Positions 42,101 to 55,626 of a DNA stretch of 64,000 nucleotides are shown here, one piece after another; position 1 is the stretch's first letter, and each line of letters starts with the position of its first letter. The translations under genes and the position numbers were made by a program. The notes beneath the pieces were generated by a model. The model made no database searches, was not told the origin of the DNA, and saw nothing but the letters and a program-made list of their open reading frames with translations. Source of the DNA: Agelaius tricolor (taxonomy: Eukaryota; Chordata; Aves; Passeriformes; Icteridae); the NCBI GenBank assembly GCA_023055355.1, contig JALJCS010000015.1:13498501-13562500 (forward strand), in the 5' to 3' direction.

Positions 42101-43497
42101 TTTATTGTCAGCTCTGCTCTGTGCTGCTGGGAGTCCAGGGCAGCACAACCAGACCCTAAACCTGAGCTTTGCTCCCAGCTGGATGGCTGGAGAATACTGG
42201 TTACTTCTGCCCCAAATCTGTCTGTGGGAGAAGTCTGACCCATTCTGCAAAGGGGCTCTGGGAGGCAGTCAGTGACTGTTATCACATCCCATTATCCACT
42301 GGCATCACTGCATGACACTGCCAAATCCCAGTCCCTCCATAGAGGACATTTTGGAGCAGGCTTTTTCTCCTTCTTCTGCAAAGACATAAAAAAAAAAGAA
42401 ACAAAACAAAACCAGATTAAAAGAAGCTCTCTAATCCCCGGATGGTAGTTGAAATATTTCCAATCCAGCCAAAGTATTCCATTAAAAACTGAATATAGAC
42501 CATTTTCCAAGAAATACCCTGTGCAGTGTTAAGCTCGTGCCTTGCTGCTCATGTCAGCACAGTCCTCTGCTCTGTACAGCCACCAGGGAGGGCTTCCCAC
42601 TGCAGCAGCTGCAGGACTTGCAGAGCCAGGGGGGTGGCACAAAGAGAGAGGGAGCACAGAGGGGAAGGAAGGAATGCACTGCAATAGGATGAATGGGAGA
42701 GGCAGAGGGTGAGGAGTGGCAGTGCCACCCCCCAGAGATGAGCACCAGCAGCTCACAGTGACAGAGAGCCCCCACCATGGTGCTGAGAGGGTGCAACCAT
42801 TTCCATGCTTGGCTACAGGCACTGGGGCCATCACCATCACTGTTCTGTGGGGGTTGAGGTGACCTGTAATGGCAGCAAAGGGTTTTAGGAGGGGATCCAC
42901 CCTCTATCCTCCATTTGTATCACACAGATTTACACACAAGGGAGCAATTCCATTGTTTTGTGGCATTTTCCACCATAGCTGAGCTTCACAGATGCCCAGG
43001 CTAGTAAGATGCTCTCAGAATTTCTTATCCCTTCTGGTGCATCCTCACCAGAGCAAGGAAGTCTGCCTCACCCTCACAAGTGTCATAAATGCTGGGTGCT
43101 CTTCCCCATTGTTGCTGATTTTTCTTGTCGTTACTACATGATGCCATGGTTACAGAGATGTAGGACTAACCCAGTGACAGCAGCTTATGAGCTTTTTTTG
43201 GTTTTGATATTTTTTGATGTTATATTTGTGCCAGAAGAATAAATAATAAATATACACAACAGCATCAAAGATTTCTTCCAGCCCCCCAGCCTATTTCTGC
43301 CTACCCTTGTTAAGCTGTTAGAAAGGTAGCTCTCTGCCAGCCACTTATCTTATGAACTATCCTGTCCTCTAATGATGCACCTGAGGTCCCATTTATCCAT
43401 TTTGTCTGAAAAGAGCAGTTAATAAAAATAAAGTTCCTCTTAATATCCCTGAGAACAGCTTCTCCTGGAACAGCAACACTCACACTCAACCCAACAG

Positions 43498-43560
43498 ATT
43501 CCTTCCCCTCTGTCTTCCTCTCTTTCCCTTTCCCTCTTCTTCCTCTCCCACCCTCCTCCT
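43498..43560 (+). repeat. Polypyrimidine tract
   Basis: About 60 nt are almost purely C and T on the sense strand, with only a few interruptions. The tract could bind PTB-type proteins in the pre-mRNA or form triplex DNA. It is not followed by an obvious exon. Confidence 0.85.
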
Positions 43561-44123
43561 ATCAAAGGGTTGGGGAAATTTCTTGATGCTCTTGTAAGGA
43601 AAATATAGGACATTTTTTCTCTGCAGCAACCTGAAACAATGTGTAAGCAAATCTGTTAGTGTGTGATGTGCCTCAGCTCTGGTAAGGAGGAACTTGCTGG
43701 AGGTTAGTCTCTGTAATCCCTGCTGATCAAAGGAAGAACTCCTCCAAGCCTGTTACAAGCACCCAAGTCTTGATTTTGCTGGAAATACAGCAGCACAGGG
43801 GAGATTTAACTAAAAATCTGTCTTTCATCTGCTCTGAACTCTGTGGCTCCTTTTAAACAGCTGCAGACTCCTCGACCAGTCACTGCTCAACCTCAGCCCC
43901 ATCAGAGGCAACTTCCACTCACAGCAGAACCTCAGCCAAATGCTCCTCTACCCCCACCTCTGCTCCTCCCTGCAGAGAAGGGTTCACAGTCACCTGGAAA
44001 GTAAGAGGGAGAGAAGCTAAACAAGGATTTTGTAGTAGTAAGAAGTCATAGGCAAAATTTTGCTAACCAGTCACTCGGTGAATGGCATCTTGCTCCAGTC
44101 TGTCCCCTTCACAATGTTAATAT

Positions 44124-44400
44124 CACAGAATCCTAGAATGGTTTAGGTTGGAAGGGACCTTGATCATCTTATTCCAACCTCCCTGCCATGGGCAGGGACA
44201 CCTCCCACTAGATCATGTTGCCTGAAGTCCCAACCAACCTGCCTTGAGCACTTTCAGGGAGAGAGCATCCACAGATTCTCCGGGCAATCTGTGCCAGTGC
44301 CTCATCACCCTCACAGGGAAGAATTTCTTCTAATTTCTAATCTAAACCCGCCATGTGTCCATGTGAAGTCTTTCCCCCTTGTCTGGGGTCACCCTGCATC
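44124..44400 (-). mobile_element. CR1 LINE 3' fragment (antisense)
   Basis: This is the best-preserved CR1 of the window. In antisense order it shows 'atcacagaatcctagaatgg', 'ttaggttggaagggacctt', 'ccatgggcagggacacctcc', 'cactagatcatgttgc', 'tgtgccagtgcctcatcacc' and 'gaagaatttcttctaat', ending near 'ttcccccttgtct'. It comprises the 3' UTR and the extreme end of the ORF2 region. It is 5'-truncated, as is usual for CR1. Confidence 0.9.
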
Positions 44401-47400
44401 TCCATCACTGGTTCTGTTGCAGCCAGAGACCAAAAAGCAAGAAGTTACCACACCAGCTTGGGTATTTGCTTTGGGAACTGCTGCAAACCCCTTCATTGCC
44501 AGGAAAACTCAGCAGTGAGCATCTTGTAGGACATTTGGTGAAAGAGCACAGGACAAAAAACCAGAAAATTTGAGGTGGTGACAACTGAAATTAGAACAGA
44601 AAATAAACTGAGAATGAAGGACTCCTGATGAGAAAGTTCTTATTCTACTTATTAATAGAACTGGACAGAAATGCTTGATGGAATGGCTAAAAACAGTCTG
44701 AAATAAACCAAAATAATTTGTAAAATCTGGTCAAAATCTACAAATCCAGTTAAAATATATGACTCCAGTCAAATTCTACATGTAGTCATGGACAAGAGGA
44801 AATTATGTGAGAATTTTTCAAGAGGATTTTGCATTCCTGAAAGGACAAAGTAATTTGTTTTAATTTTCCCAACTTTCATTCAAACCCAAAATTTTTGTTT
44901 GAAATTTGATGTACTTCTAAAAAATAATACTGAGCACCTAAATAGCTCAAAATATTTTGATAGGACTTAAGGCAAATGCTTTGGCTGGATGTGAAATTAA
45001 ATTTTTCAGAGGATTTTGGGTTCACAGGAGAATCCACGTTTCATCCAAGCTGATTTTTAAGACCACCTAATTTTTCAGTTCTACTGCCAAGTGGAAGAAC
45101 TGGTATTCTTTGGCTGCTGTGATGACTAGTGCCACATCAGCAGTGCAAGAAATAATTTTGAGACCCCCCCACATCAGGCACAAAGCTTGAGTATGCACAG
45201 CAAACCCACTGACTGCGCTGTCAGTGGAGGGCAGTACAAAATCCCTACCCAGATAAGCCAGTTATGGGTTACAGAAGGAATTATGGGTTATGAGAAGAAA
45301 AGAGGCAACAGGGAGATGGAATTTATTAACAGGGTTGGGGTGAAGGGAGGGATTTTCCCTCTCCCTGTTTTCCTTTAGGTATGTATCTTCAACAGAGATC
45401 ACCAAGTAAAAAAGGACCGTAAAATGAAACAGGGCTCTCTCTGGTTGAAACACCATCTCTTTCTTCAGGGACAGATGAATGTAACCCACAGGCTTAGTCC
45501 CTCATCACAGAGGCACTGGTAAATCTGTGAGATTAATTGTAGAGTGGAGATTAGCACCCACCGTTCTGCATCAAGCTCTGAGCATTAAACTAATTACGAG
45601 ATTCCAGCACTGCACAACTTCCCAGCAGGAAGGCACTGCCCTATAAACCATCATATACAAGTGGCATTTAGCCAGAGATGTTAAAAAAATCTTTCTCCCA
45701 GGAATGCACCCACCACAGGAGCTGGTTCCCCTTTCTGCTCCAAAGACAAAGCCTGTTTTCCCCCTTTGTGGTGGGAAAGCTTGGGATGAAACTATGTCCC
45801 CTCTGCCCTGCTGCTTTTAACACAGTCACCCAGAGGAATCTTGGTGTGGAAAATCTTAAGAACGTTTCAGGAGTGGAAGATGTACAGGCTAAACCCATCA
45901 GTAACTCCCAAACCCAGAGTGGGTTCCCAGAGAATCACCACCACTCCCACTCTGTTCAGCCTCAGCCGTCCGCGTTGCAATGAATGGAAAATATCCATTT
46001 ATTTTACAAATGCCAGGAGCCAGTGCAGCTCCCCCACCTGTGCTCCCACTGTGGCATCTCAGGCATTTCCCTGCCGTTTACTGCAGCACAAATACTCCAG
46101 TGCTGTTACATTTTATGGACTTCTACCCAGCAGAGGATATTAGGGAGAGGAGAAGGGCAGTAAGCTGCAAGGATTTTGCTCTCTCATCTTTCCATGTTTC
46201 CAGCCTGCTCCTCAGCACTGCGGCAGAGCTGTTCCCTGCAGAGCATGAAGCCATGCGGCTAATGTCCCCCATCTGTGACTCTCTGCCTCATCCCCTCCCT
46301 GGTGGGCAGTGCTGTCTGTGCCTGCATGGCCTGAAAGTCCTCAGTGAGGATGACATTTGGGCTTTCAGGTCCTGTACCCAGACCCTTTGCTCAGTGCTTG
46401 TAGGGCAGAGGGCCCATTAAAGCATCCTGTTCTTGAAGCAATGCTGGGGGAGCCTGCAGTGGCTCTTGGACTCTTGGGGATGCCCTCTTCTTGAAATAGA
46501 GAGGACTGGGATGGACAGAGTGCTGTCTTCTTTCCTGCCTTTGCAGCTAGTGGGTCAGGACCTATTTTGAGACCATTTAACACATGCTTTCTGGCTTCCC
46601 CATTCTTGCCTGGAAAAATCAGGTCAGCTACCCACCGCGTTTGTCTCGCCCAGCTCTGGAGCTACTCTGAGCTCCTCAAGCAGAGGGGAGGACCCTGCAT
46701 TTCCTAGAAAAAAGGAAATTCAGGAAATAACTTGTCCTTGCAGGTTGAGTTCTGTATTGTTGGGTTGTGGGTTTTTCCCCCAACAGTGAATGCACCACTA
46801 TTTTCTACAGGATGTGGAGCTATAGGAATTCTTACTATGGTGGTGGGCAGCTGGCAGCCCAAGAGCTGAGTCTAGTCCATGCATTATCCAGTCCCTGCAT
46901 TGCCAGATACTCACCAGTCCAAGCAAACCAGGAATATTATTTTATATGTGTTGAAGGGGAAGAAGGGGAAAAGAGGGTAATACCCACATAAGGGCTGGCA
47001 AATTTTATTTGATCAACTGCAGTATCATCCAGAATGGGAATGAAGGTAGTACTGAACACAGAGCAGTTGGCCTGCTGTAAGAATCATCATGATTTCCAGT
47101 ATCAGTCCTGCTCAATGTCTGCCCAAACAGGAAGCAGCAGACAGAAAAAAACAGCTATAACAAGGTTTCAGGCTAGAGATCCTAGACCATTTCCCAGACA
47201 CACAGACCTGTTTGGCCAAGACAGTCAGAGGTGATGGTGCCATCTTGGCTCCAGAAGGATGCGAGAACCAGGGCTGTGCTAACTGCCAGCCGGACAGCAC
47301 AAGCTCACGAGAAGATCTGGATGTCACCGTGGCTGCCTGGTTGTGTTTTCTGTACACAAGTCTGTCTGCTCCCAGACAGACAGCAGCCCTTCAGCACTGT

Positions 47401-50400
47401 ATCCAAGTCAGCCAACCTTTTTGTGAGAGGTTTGCACGAGGGTGGATGGCTACTGTGACTCTGTGGAAAGCCAGCCATTTCTAACTTAATGTTTTAGGCT
47501 TAGCTTTGTTGTGTGATGCAGACTGCTAGAGAGCACTATGCTGAGCTTTTGGGTAAACACCATTTCCCAGACCACTGGGGTCTCTGTCCAGAGTTTTGCA
47601 TTTCCACCTCCAGCTAACGACAGTGAAGAGGGGAAGTTTGGGTGGAAGTTACCACCTCAAGGTAATCTCCAAAGGGATAGATATTAATAAGCCACTGGAT
47701 AGATTTTTACCTGCTCAGTGCCTTCCAGGATCTCTCAGCAAGCCAAATGCCAAGCCAAGGTGGGAGGCCTCAATTAAATGTTCTGAGGGTAGATGGAAGG
47801 GTGCAGGAGGAAAGCTGCCTCTCCCACGATGCACAGCAGCTGCTTAATGCCAGACAGACTTCCACAGATTGAGAGGTCAGCTCTGAAACACAGATGTGTG
47901 AGAAAGAGAGGGAGAGTGAGGGGGAGAGTCATACATGTAGCTATTTATTCAGTGTCTACAAAAACTTCTATGGACTTGGAGCTGGGCCCTGGAAATCTCT
48001 GGAAAAGACATATTTACCAGCCATGCTTTGTTTCCAGGATTTAATCAGGCTGAAAATCACAGGCTTTTGCTGCAATGCAACCACTCTGTGGCTGGAAGTG
48101 GGGTCCATATTTCTGAGACAGTCTGTAAGGAGAAGGGAGAGGTTTTCAGTTTATGAGACACTTTCTGCCGTGAAGTTACAGGACATCATTTTTCACTGGA
48201 GCAGCAGAGGCACACACTGCTGTGACCTGAGATCAGGATCTGGTCCCCCACAAGGGTTCCCTTCCAGGGATGTCCTTTTTGGATGCTAGATGGTGTCTAG
48301 ACATCAGTTTGATTATCCCCAGGTTCATGACTCATGATGGCCACCATTATTCCCACGAGATTGCTTGCTGATGACTGGCACTGTGCTGATTTGCCTTGTA
48401 CCACCAGCCAAACTGAAGTGCTTATAGTGCTCATCTTTTCCCCCACTGCATGGATTTTCTGAAATGTCTGAGAAGCAGCTCCTGGTATAACCACCCACCA
48501 GATGAAATTGCCCCAGGGTTAACCTTTGAGACAGGCTAAGTGACAAGTATCATTAATCAGAGCAAATAATAGCAAAAAAAAAAAAAAATTATATTTACTG
48601 GGATTTAGTTCACCAAAAGGAAAGGACAGTACAGTGTGGCACACCAGCTCCTATCTTTGTTGGCTATAACACAGCACAGCTCTAAGGTTTAGCAGATTTG
48701 TACCACACAGCTTCACACAAGGTTTTGCCTCTCCCCCTTAAAATTCCCCTTCCAGAAAACTATTCCTTTTGGAAAAAAAATTAAAATAAAAAGTCTCCTA
48801 GTCAGTGTCTAGGCAACTTCAAAGGATCAGAGCTAGGATTTGCCCTGGGATAGTCAGAGATGGGTACCTGGGTCCTACTCCAGTCTGACTCTAGAACAGC
48901 CAGGGCAGCAGCAGCTTTGCTGGTACCTTTGTAGTGCAGCTCTGCTGGTATCTCTGTGAGCACCTGTCATGGGTGGTGGTGAGAAACAAGTAATTAGGGG
49001 TGGTCTATATCAGGGTGATGGGAAATAACCTGCTTGCAGAGACAAACACAACTGCCAGTAGTGTCAGACTGCAGGGAGGGGCCCCTCTCCCTTCCAGCCA
49101 GGTAACACATTAATTGGGCTGTGTGCCTGTTGCAAGTGAAGTCACAAGTTGGTATGCTGAGCACAGGCTGTGAGCTTGGTGACAGTGACAGATGGGAGAC
49201 AATTAAATAACTGCAGTTATATCCAGGTTAGGGAGAGAGCAGATCCCCTTTTGAACTGGATTTGTGGTGCACAGGTATGCCCACAACCTGGGGTTAGCAA
49301 TGACACATGCCAACTGCCCACTGTGTTTACAAGCTTCTTGTTCACACCTGCCTGTGGATTTCAGACCCTGCCCTGGCCTTACAGAACCCTCTCCATTCCC
49401 CAACCAGAATGGAGGTCTGTTCTTTAGTAAAGCCTGTTTTGTCTCTTGGCTTGATGTCTCAAGGCTGGATGTCTAATTTCACCTTAGCACAGTCTCTAAG
49501 CTCAGCTGTCTCCCCGAGCCATGCCCAGCCAGCTTTAATTCTCCTGGAGGTAGATAGAATCAGCATTCAGGAATGACACAAAGTGTCAAACCCCACTCAC
49601 CATAATGAGCTGCCCAAGGCATTCAGCTCAGGTGTTAGGGTTTCACCTGCCATGGGAAGTGCAAGGCACTGGAGAGTGGCAGCAGGAGGTGTCAGAATGC
49701 TGCAGAGACAGGCTGGGATGCTCGTACCGGGTAGGAACCAGCACAAAGGAGACCAGCCTGACCTCTTACCCTCCTCCCAGATGTTTTGCTCCAAGACAGA
49801 AGACAGAGCAGCTGGGAATGGCAGAGGCTGCAGTGGTGGAATGAGCCCTGCACCATTTTGTAGCTCCTTCCAGCAATGCCAGGGACCAAGCACTGCCTAT
49901 TTTTAGCTGCCGAGGTAGCTGAAATACCACCGAGATGTTCATTAACAGCAGCCCTGTCGGGTGGGAACTGCAAGGCAGGGGAATGGGGGGCTGGTTTGCC
50001 TGTTTTGTTTTGCTTTATTTAATTGCTGGCTGCAGTACAGAGGCAGAGCATGGCAGGAGGCTCAGCTCCTCTCACCTCGGGAAAAGCAGGAGCAGCACAC
50101 CCAGGGGAGGCAGGCAGGGAAAAGTCAATCAGGCAGTATTTAAAAATCTACCTGCTGGGCCCAGGGGGAGTTGGAGATTTTAATGTCATTCCCAGCTTGA
50201 GACACAGCCTGGAGAGTGAGAAAAGAAAGGGGTATCTTCTCTTCTTGGATCCTTAATTGCTCGTTAAATCATCTAACAAATGCCTGAACTCCTGGATGGC
50301 CCCATGCTCCTTAAGAGAGGGACTTCAGCCTTGGCAGGGGGAAGGGGTATTTTTAAAAGTACTCATTGCACCTGCTTTTTCTGGATCTGTGAAACCAAGA

Positions 50401-52767
50401 GTTCAGTGGTTCACTCTGTAAAATAAAACTAAGTCTGGAATATTGTTACTACTGTTCAGCAGAAGCAATAAACTTTCCTTTGAGATCTTCCCCTGTTTCA
50501 GCCTGCTGACTCTGTCTGCCCTGCAGGCAGGTGTCCATGCTGTGGGAAGAGAGCCTCTCCTGTCCCCAAAAGGGACCTCCAGTAACTGCAGAGGAGCAGG
50601 TACCAAAATAATCCCCTGCCCTACGTGCTCAGCCCCACTTCTGGCCCGACAGACTCACAGAAAACCACAGCCAGAAGTGTCTGTGCCTGGTCACTCCCAT
50701 TCTGCCTTGTCATTGCTGTTCATCTCTGTCTTCTGCTCAAAACCCCCCTGTGCTGGGTCTTACTCACAGGGAGCTGCCACAAGTCTCAGTAGTTGAAAAG
50801 GTGATACAGCTATTTCCCAGCACAGAAAATATGATGTCTGTGCCATTGCCTCTGATGTTTTGCAAAAAAGCAGCCTGCAGTTAAATCCACAAAACTCAGA
50901 AGAAGCCCAGACCATGCAAGTGACAGCTGGAGAGCTTCAAATGTGCTTTGCCATGCAGACAGATGGACAGATCTGTGACTTATACCTGTAACCCCCTCCA
51001 GCAGTCAAGATAACACACAAAGGCATCTTTCTACCTGACTGGAAGCATGGATGCTTTTCCTGCATCACCCATACACCCATACCCATACTGGGGCCAAGGC
51101 AGACTGCAGCCATTAGCAGGTTTTAGGTCATTTAGAGTCTGTGAAAAGAGCAGAACTGCTGCTCCAGCAGGGCAGGCAAACCATACAGATGATTTATGAA
51201 TATTCACTCAGCTCACAAAGCACTCCAGGGCAGAAAACAAGCTTTTGAAATTAACTGAACTCTTCAAGGTTCTTCGTTTGTCTTGGCTTTGAGGTGTGAG
51301 TCACCAATATTTTTTCTCCAAAATGAACAGAGTCTGTACAGAGGGCTGGGAGGATTCCTGGGCACTAAAATATGAAGTTAAGTGCCCTGTGAGAAAGATT
51401 TTATGTTCATAAAGCCTTCAAAGCATAGAGTCCACCCCATTAAGTTTTATGGGATACAATCCTGAGACATACAGTACTGAGACTTCTTCAGCCCATAAAG
51501 GCTGCATGTTCAGGGCACCTGAGGCTCTTTCATTGAGCACTAAAATCTCCAGCAGCTTCAGTCTCCAGTGCTTTTGGTTTGGTGCCCTGCAATTTTTCCA
51601 CAGTTTCAGTGTTCAACAGAGAGGTTACAGATTCTGATCCTGATCATGCAGACCCTACCAGACACTTGTCATTCCCATCCATACAATAAGGTTATTGTGG
51701 TGCTCCTCACTTCTAATTGTCCCCAGCAAAGCATGAGCAGAGCCTGCACTCCCTTCTCAAGATTTGTGTTTCTGGTCTGCACTTGCTGGCTTAGATCAAA
51801 CACCCTGGAAGGCAGATTTCCACCTGCATTTGGCCAAGAATGGGTTCAGTCTAGCACACAAGAGACAAAAGAGTAAAACAAGAAATCTTCACAAGTTTGC
51901 TGCACATACACAAGGAACAAGAGCTCCTCTTTTCCAATTAATTATAGCAATAATAACTGGGTTTGTTTCAGCTAGTAGAAATATGAGATTTTCAAAGAAA
52001 TGAAAGAAAATCTCTGCAGATTAGTCAACATCCCAAGGGTTTCAGGAGTCTGTGGGTGCTGTGGGAGTTTACTTCTTGCAGAGCAAGCAGAGGGGGTTAT
52101 GAATTTTGGTGTCCTTCTACACAAACGAGTGAGGCATAAGCCACTGTAGACTATTACAGGAAGGCTGAACTCAGCTATTCCAAGGCTGTCTAGACATTCC
52201 CATCCTAAATCTGAGACATCTTCCAGACCCAAGTTGTGTCAGAGCACTATCCTCCAGAAAACGTTGCTGTCCCAGTGAATCTCATTTTTTCTCACCAAAA
52301 AAGATTCCATCTGAAAATGGCCAGCTGGCCCTGCCCCCACTGCCATGCTCTGTAGCCGTGGGAGATTCCTCTCCCTCTGAGTCACAGAGCACCACAGCCA
52401 GACAAGGTGGTCTGCATTAACATGAATTAGCCCTCCTAGCAGGGGCTCATAGCAAAAAAACAAGAATTTAGGAAAAGCAGTAAAGCAGCATCTGGAAAAA
52501 ATTGTTTCTGGAGTCTTTTTGCAGTTCTTTCTGATACAAAGCCCCCACTTCAGCAAGTTTCCACTTCCAGTTAAAGCAAGGCGTTGTTGCTAACAATTTT
52601 AAATACCCTTGTACATGTATGAATTCCTATCTGTTCCCATGAAATTCCACACGTGCAGTGCAGACTGCTTTGTCTGTTGAATAGAAATATTTGTTGATAT
52701 GAGGCAGATTGCACAAGCAATCTTTTTCCTTGTGATTTCCTTCCTCCATCCTCCTCTTGCCTTTCAG

Positions 52768-52836
52768 CTGGATCACACAGTGTGGATGTTAAAGCCCCAT
52801 CTTGAGAAACACGGCCTCTTTACTCCTGATGGTTTG
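52768..52836 (+). other. Candidate cryptic in-frame cassette exon
   Basis: A strong pyrimidine tract (tcctccatcctcctcttgc, then ctttcag) ends in AG at 52766-52767. Sixty-nine nt later, GTGAAG at 52837-52842 could act as a donor. The enclosed 69 nt are exactly 23 codons, open in phase 0 (starting LDHTVWML, ending TPDGL), which is the phase of this intron. The remaining intron to exon 4 would be 77 nt, near the lower limit for vertebrates. Without the donor, the frame meets TGA at 52849-52851. No such exon is known to me in GNAO1, and the donor is only moderate, so a chance decoy site is more likely. Confidence 0.15.
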
Positions 52837-52877
52837 GTGAAGTGTTTGTGAAATCTCTGGCTCCAAATTCTGCCTGA

Positions 52878-53072
<195 letters not shown>

Positions 53073-53074
<2 letters not shown>

Positions 53075-53080
53075 GTGAGT
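53073..53080 (+). other. GNAO1: Exon 4 splice donor
   Basis: The exon ends TA and is followed by GTGAGT at 53075-53080. Splicing here splits the Tyr-155 codon after its second base (phase 2). Read-through would give TAG at once. Confidence 0.95.
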
Positions 53081-54419
53081 ATCCCTTCCATGGCCTTGCA
53101 CGTTAAAAAGCTGCATTTGGATTTGGTAAAGTTTTAACTGAAGTGAATGATCTCATAGCAGTGGAGCTGAACGTGTCTCTGCTTACAGTGTGGATGTGTG
53201 TTGTGTCACAGGCCACTGCAAAGCACAAAGGATCAGGCAGGACATTCATGTCCCCTCTTGGCCAGGCTGGGGTCAGGTCTGTGACCCCAAGCCAGGTTCC
53301 CAAACAGCTCCCACATGTCTCAAGGTAGGTTCTTGCAAACATGGATCTAGTGAATATAGGCAGATCAACCTGCAGGCACAGCAGATGGCTTCTTTGTCTG
53401 ACTGAGAACAGAAGGGTGTGATCACCTGCTTTGTACAGCAGTACAGCTCTTGGGTTTGCTTTTCTGTCCTCTGTTTGCTTTTCTTTCCCACTGTACTTTC
53501 TGTAGTTGTACAGTGTACTACTGATAGGTCAACTGGATTACAACCAAGCCTAAGGGACACCTTTACTTTTCCAGGGGTATTGAGTTACTCTTGTGATACA
53601 GTCAGTGGCTTCTTGACCATTAGGGACCACATCCAGATGTCATTTAGTGGGAATTGTCTGAATCCATGGCTTTGGCTCATACTGTCATGAGGACAGGACA
53701 TCCACCCATAAATGGGGCTCTGAAGAGTTGTTCAGTGTCTCCCCAGTTTCAGTTCAGACCTACTTGTAATGATAATTGATCCAATACATTTGCTTCCACC
53801 TAGGCCAAGAGACCAAAGGCTTTCATCCCATAATTTCAACCATAGGATCTGTTGCAGTCAGGCAAAATGCCCCTGGCCCTGGACTGTCTTGGGCAAGAGT
53901 CAGCCAAAAGTGGTAAAGTATAAACATAAGGACCAGGCAGGCAGAGAGAATTCATTTCTCCAGCTGTACCCTTGGACCTTTTGGTAATCAGGGAAACAGA
54001 AACTTCCCAATCGTGTCAGGCAATGCTATGTCCATGCTTTTGGCTGTCACAATATCCCACATCAACAAGTTCAGCAGCTGTTTCCTACACTTCTGGAGTT
54101 GTTATTGTGTTTGGATTGTGTTTGGATTGTTTGGCATCTCAGCTTGGGGTGTTCCTGGATATCAAACACACAGCCCAGGCACTGCTGTGGCTGCTGGTTT
54201 TGTTCTGTGTGGTGGGGCTGGTGCTCCCAGCTGCACCAGCTGCTGCCACCCAAGCTGGCAGGGCAGCTGGGGAGAGCAGCTCTTGAGGTGCTGCAGCAGA
54301 AGGCAAGTGATGAAACATCATTTGGCATTGATGGAAAACTGGATGGGAAGCCTGCAGATGTGTGGTGGTGACACAGCATCCCACCCATGATCACACCTCA
54401 GAGATGATCCTGGCATTCT

Positions 54420-54760
54420 GCTGCCTTTTAATCAGTACTAGGTGGATGATGGTTTTAATCTGTATTTCATTGCCTCTAGTAGAAAAATAAGCTTTGTCTT
54501 GCCAGCAGCTTTTTCCTTTTTTTCTTCTTTTTTTCACAAAGTAAGGGTATGATGGCATAAACATACCTTTAGAGATATAAATTATCTAAAATGCCAGTCC
54601 TAATTGCATTACACCTTTGTGAAAAAGCCTTCAATTGTTTTAGAGCCAATTACCTTGAGGAAAGTATTTTGATTTTCCTTCCATGCAAGATAGCAGTTGA
54701 AAATAATAAGCAGAGCCCTCCCAATATGACCAGCTGCTGTGCAATTCATCAGCAAGAGCT
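54420..54760. promoter_or_regulatory. Candidate AT-rich conserved block
   Basis: This AT-rich island contains CCTAATTGCATTAC, ACACCTTTGTG (a TCF/LEF-like and SOX-like overlap), CAATTGTTTT and GCCAATTACC within about 70 nt (54598-54655). A second group lies near 54740. Motif density is the only evidence. Comparison with other birds or mammals is needed to tell an enhancer from ordinary AT-rich intron. Confidence 0.2.
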
Positions 54761-55591
54761 CTGAAACCACAATCAGTTTCTAGACATCAACTGAAGAGCC
54801 TCTGTGCTGTAGCATTCACAGCAATTGCAATCTAGGGGTTGCAGCCCAGCCAAATGAATTCTGGTGTCTCTGACAAGATCTCCTGCATCCAGATGAGGAT
54901 GGGTGGCCCTCTGTGCCAGGGCAGTGCTGTGATGCCTCTCTCTTAGCTGCACTGTGAGCTGTGCTGTGGCTGGACACCTTTTCTCTCTGGGCCAGGTTGG
55001 ATGGGGAAGCTGGAGATAACCAAGTCCTTCTCATTTACAGCCCTGCTGGTGCTCAGGAGCCTCTGGTGGTTCCACCACTGGGAGCAAAGATGTTGTCACA
55101 TGGCAGGGCACAAAAACACAGCCTTCTGCACCTCTAGGCCTTGGTGCCATCACAGGACATGGTGGTGCAAGTGAGAGCTCAGATGGCACTTATTCACGCC
55201 CAGTGGACTCCCAGTGAAAAAAAGCAAATATTTTATTTAACTCTTCAATGCTTTGGGGTTGTTTACTTCTGCATGAGTGGAAGATTTGAGATAGTTTTAT
55301 ATTTTTTTCCCACCCTGGGGAAAGGCTTGTCTTTATTGACAGTGATAATTTAAATCACTAACAACTACAAAATGTCTTTTCATTAGGTGTGAGAAAAATA
55401 AATTCCAGACAAGAACTGAATTCTAAGTTCCCCCAAGTCTGAAAAACAGTGACAGGCAGTGAGCTGCACTAGCATTTCATTTCAGGCTTCTCTTGGTGTT
55501 AAGCCTTAGGGACTGGCATTTTCCTGGCAGGAGGGAAGTTTCCTGCAGGAGTTGGAGATTGTGCTCCATAGCTGCTCAGCACGTGCCACAA

Positions 55592-55626
55592 GGCCTGAAG
55601 GCACCAGTGGCCTGAAGGCACCAAGT
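55592..55626 (+). repeat. 17-bp tandem duplication
   Basis: Two adjacent copies of GGCCTGAAGGCACCAGT, the second with one inserted A. It appears to be a local slippage duplication. Confidence 0.8.

Noticed and set aside
53075..53080. TAG immediately after exon 4 as the true end of a protein
   Set aside because: The TAG is created by reading into the GTGAGT donor. The Go alpha family continues for about 200 more residues in later exons.
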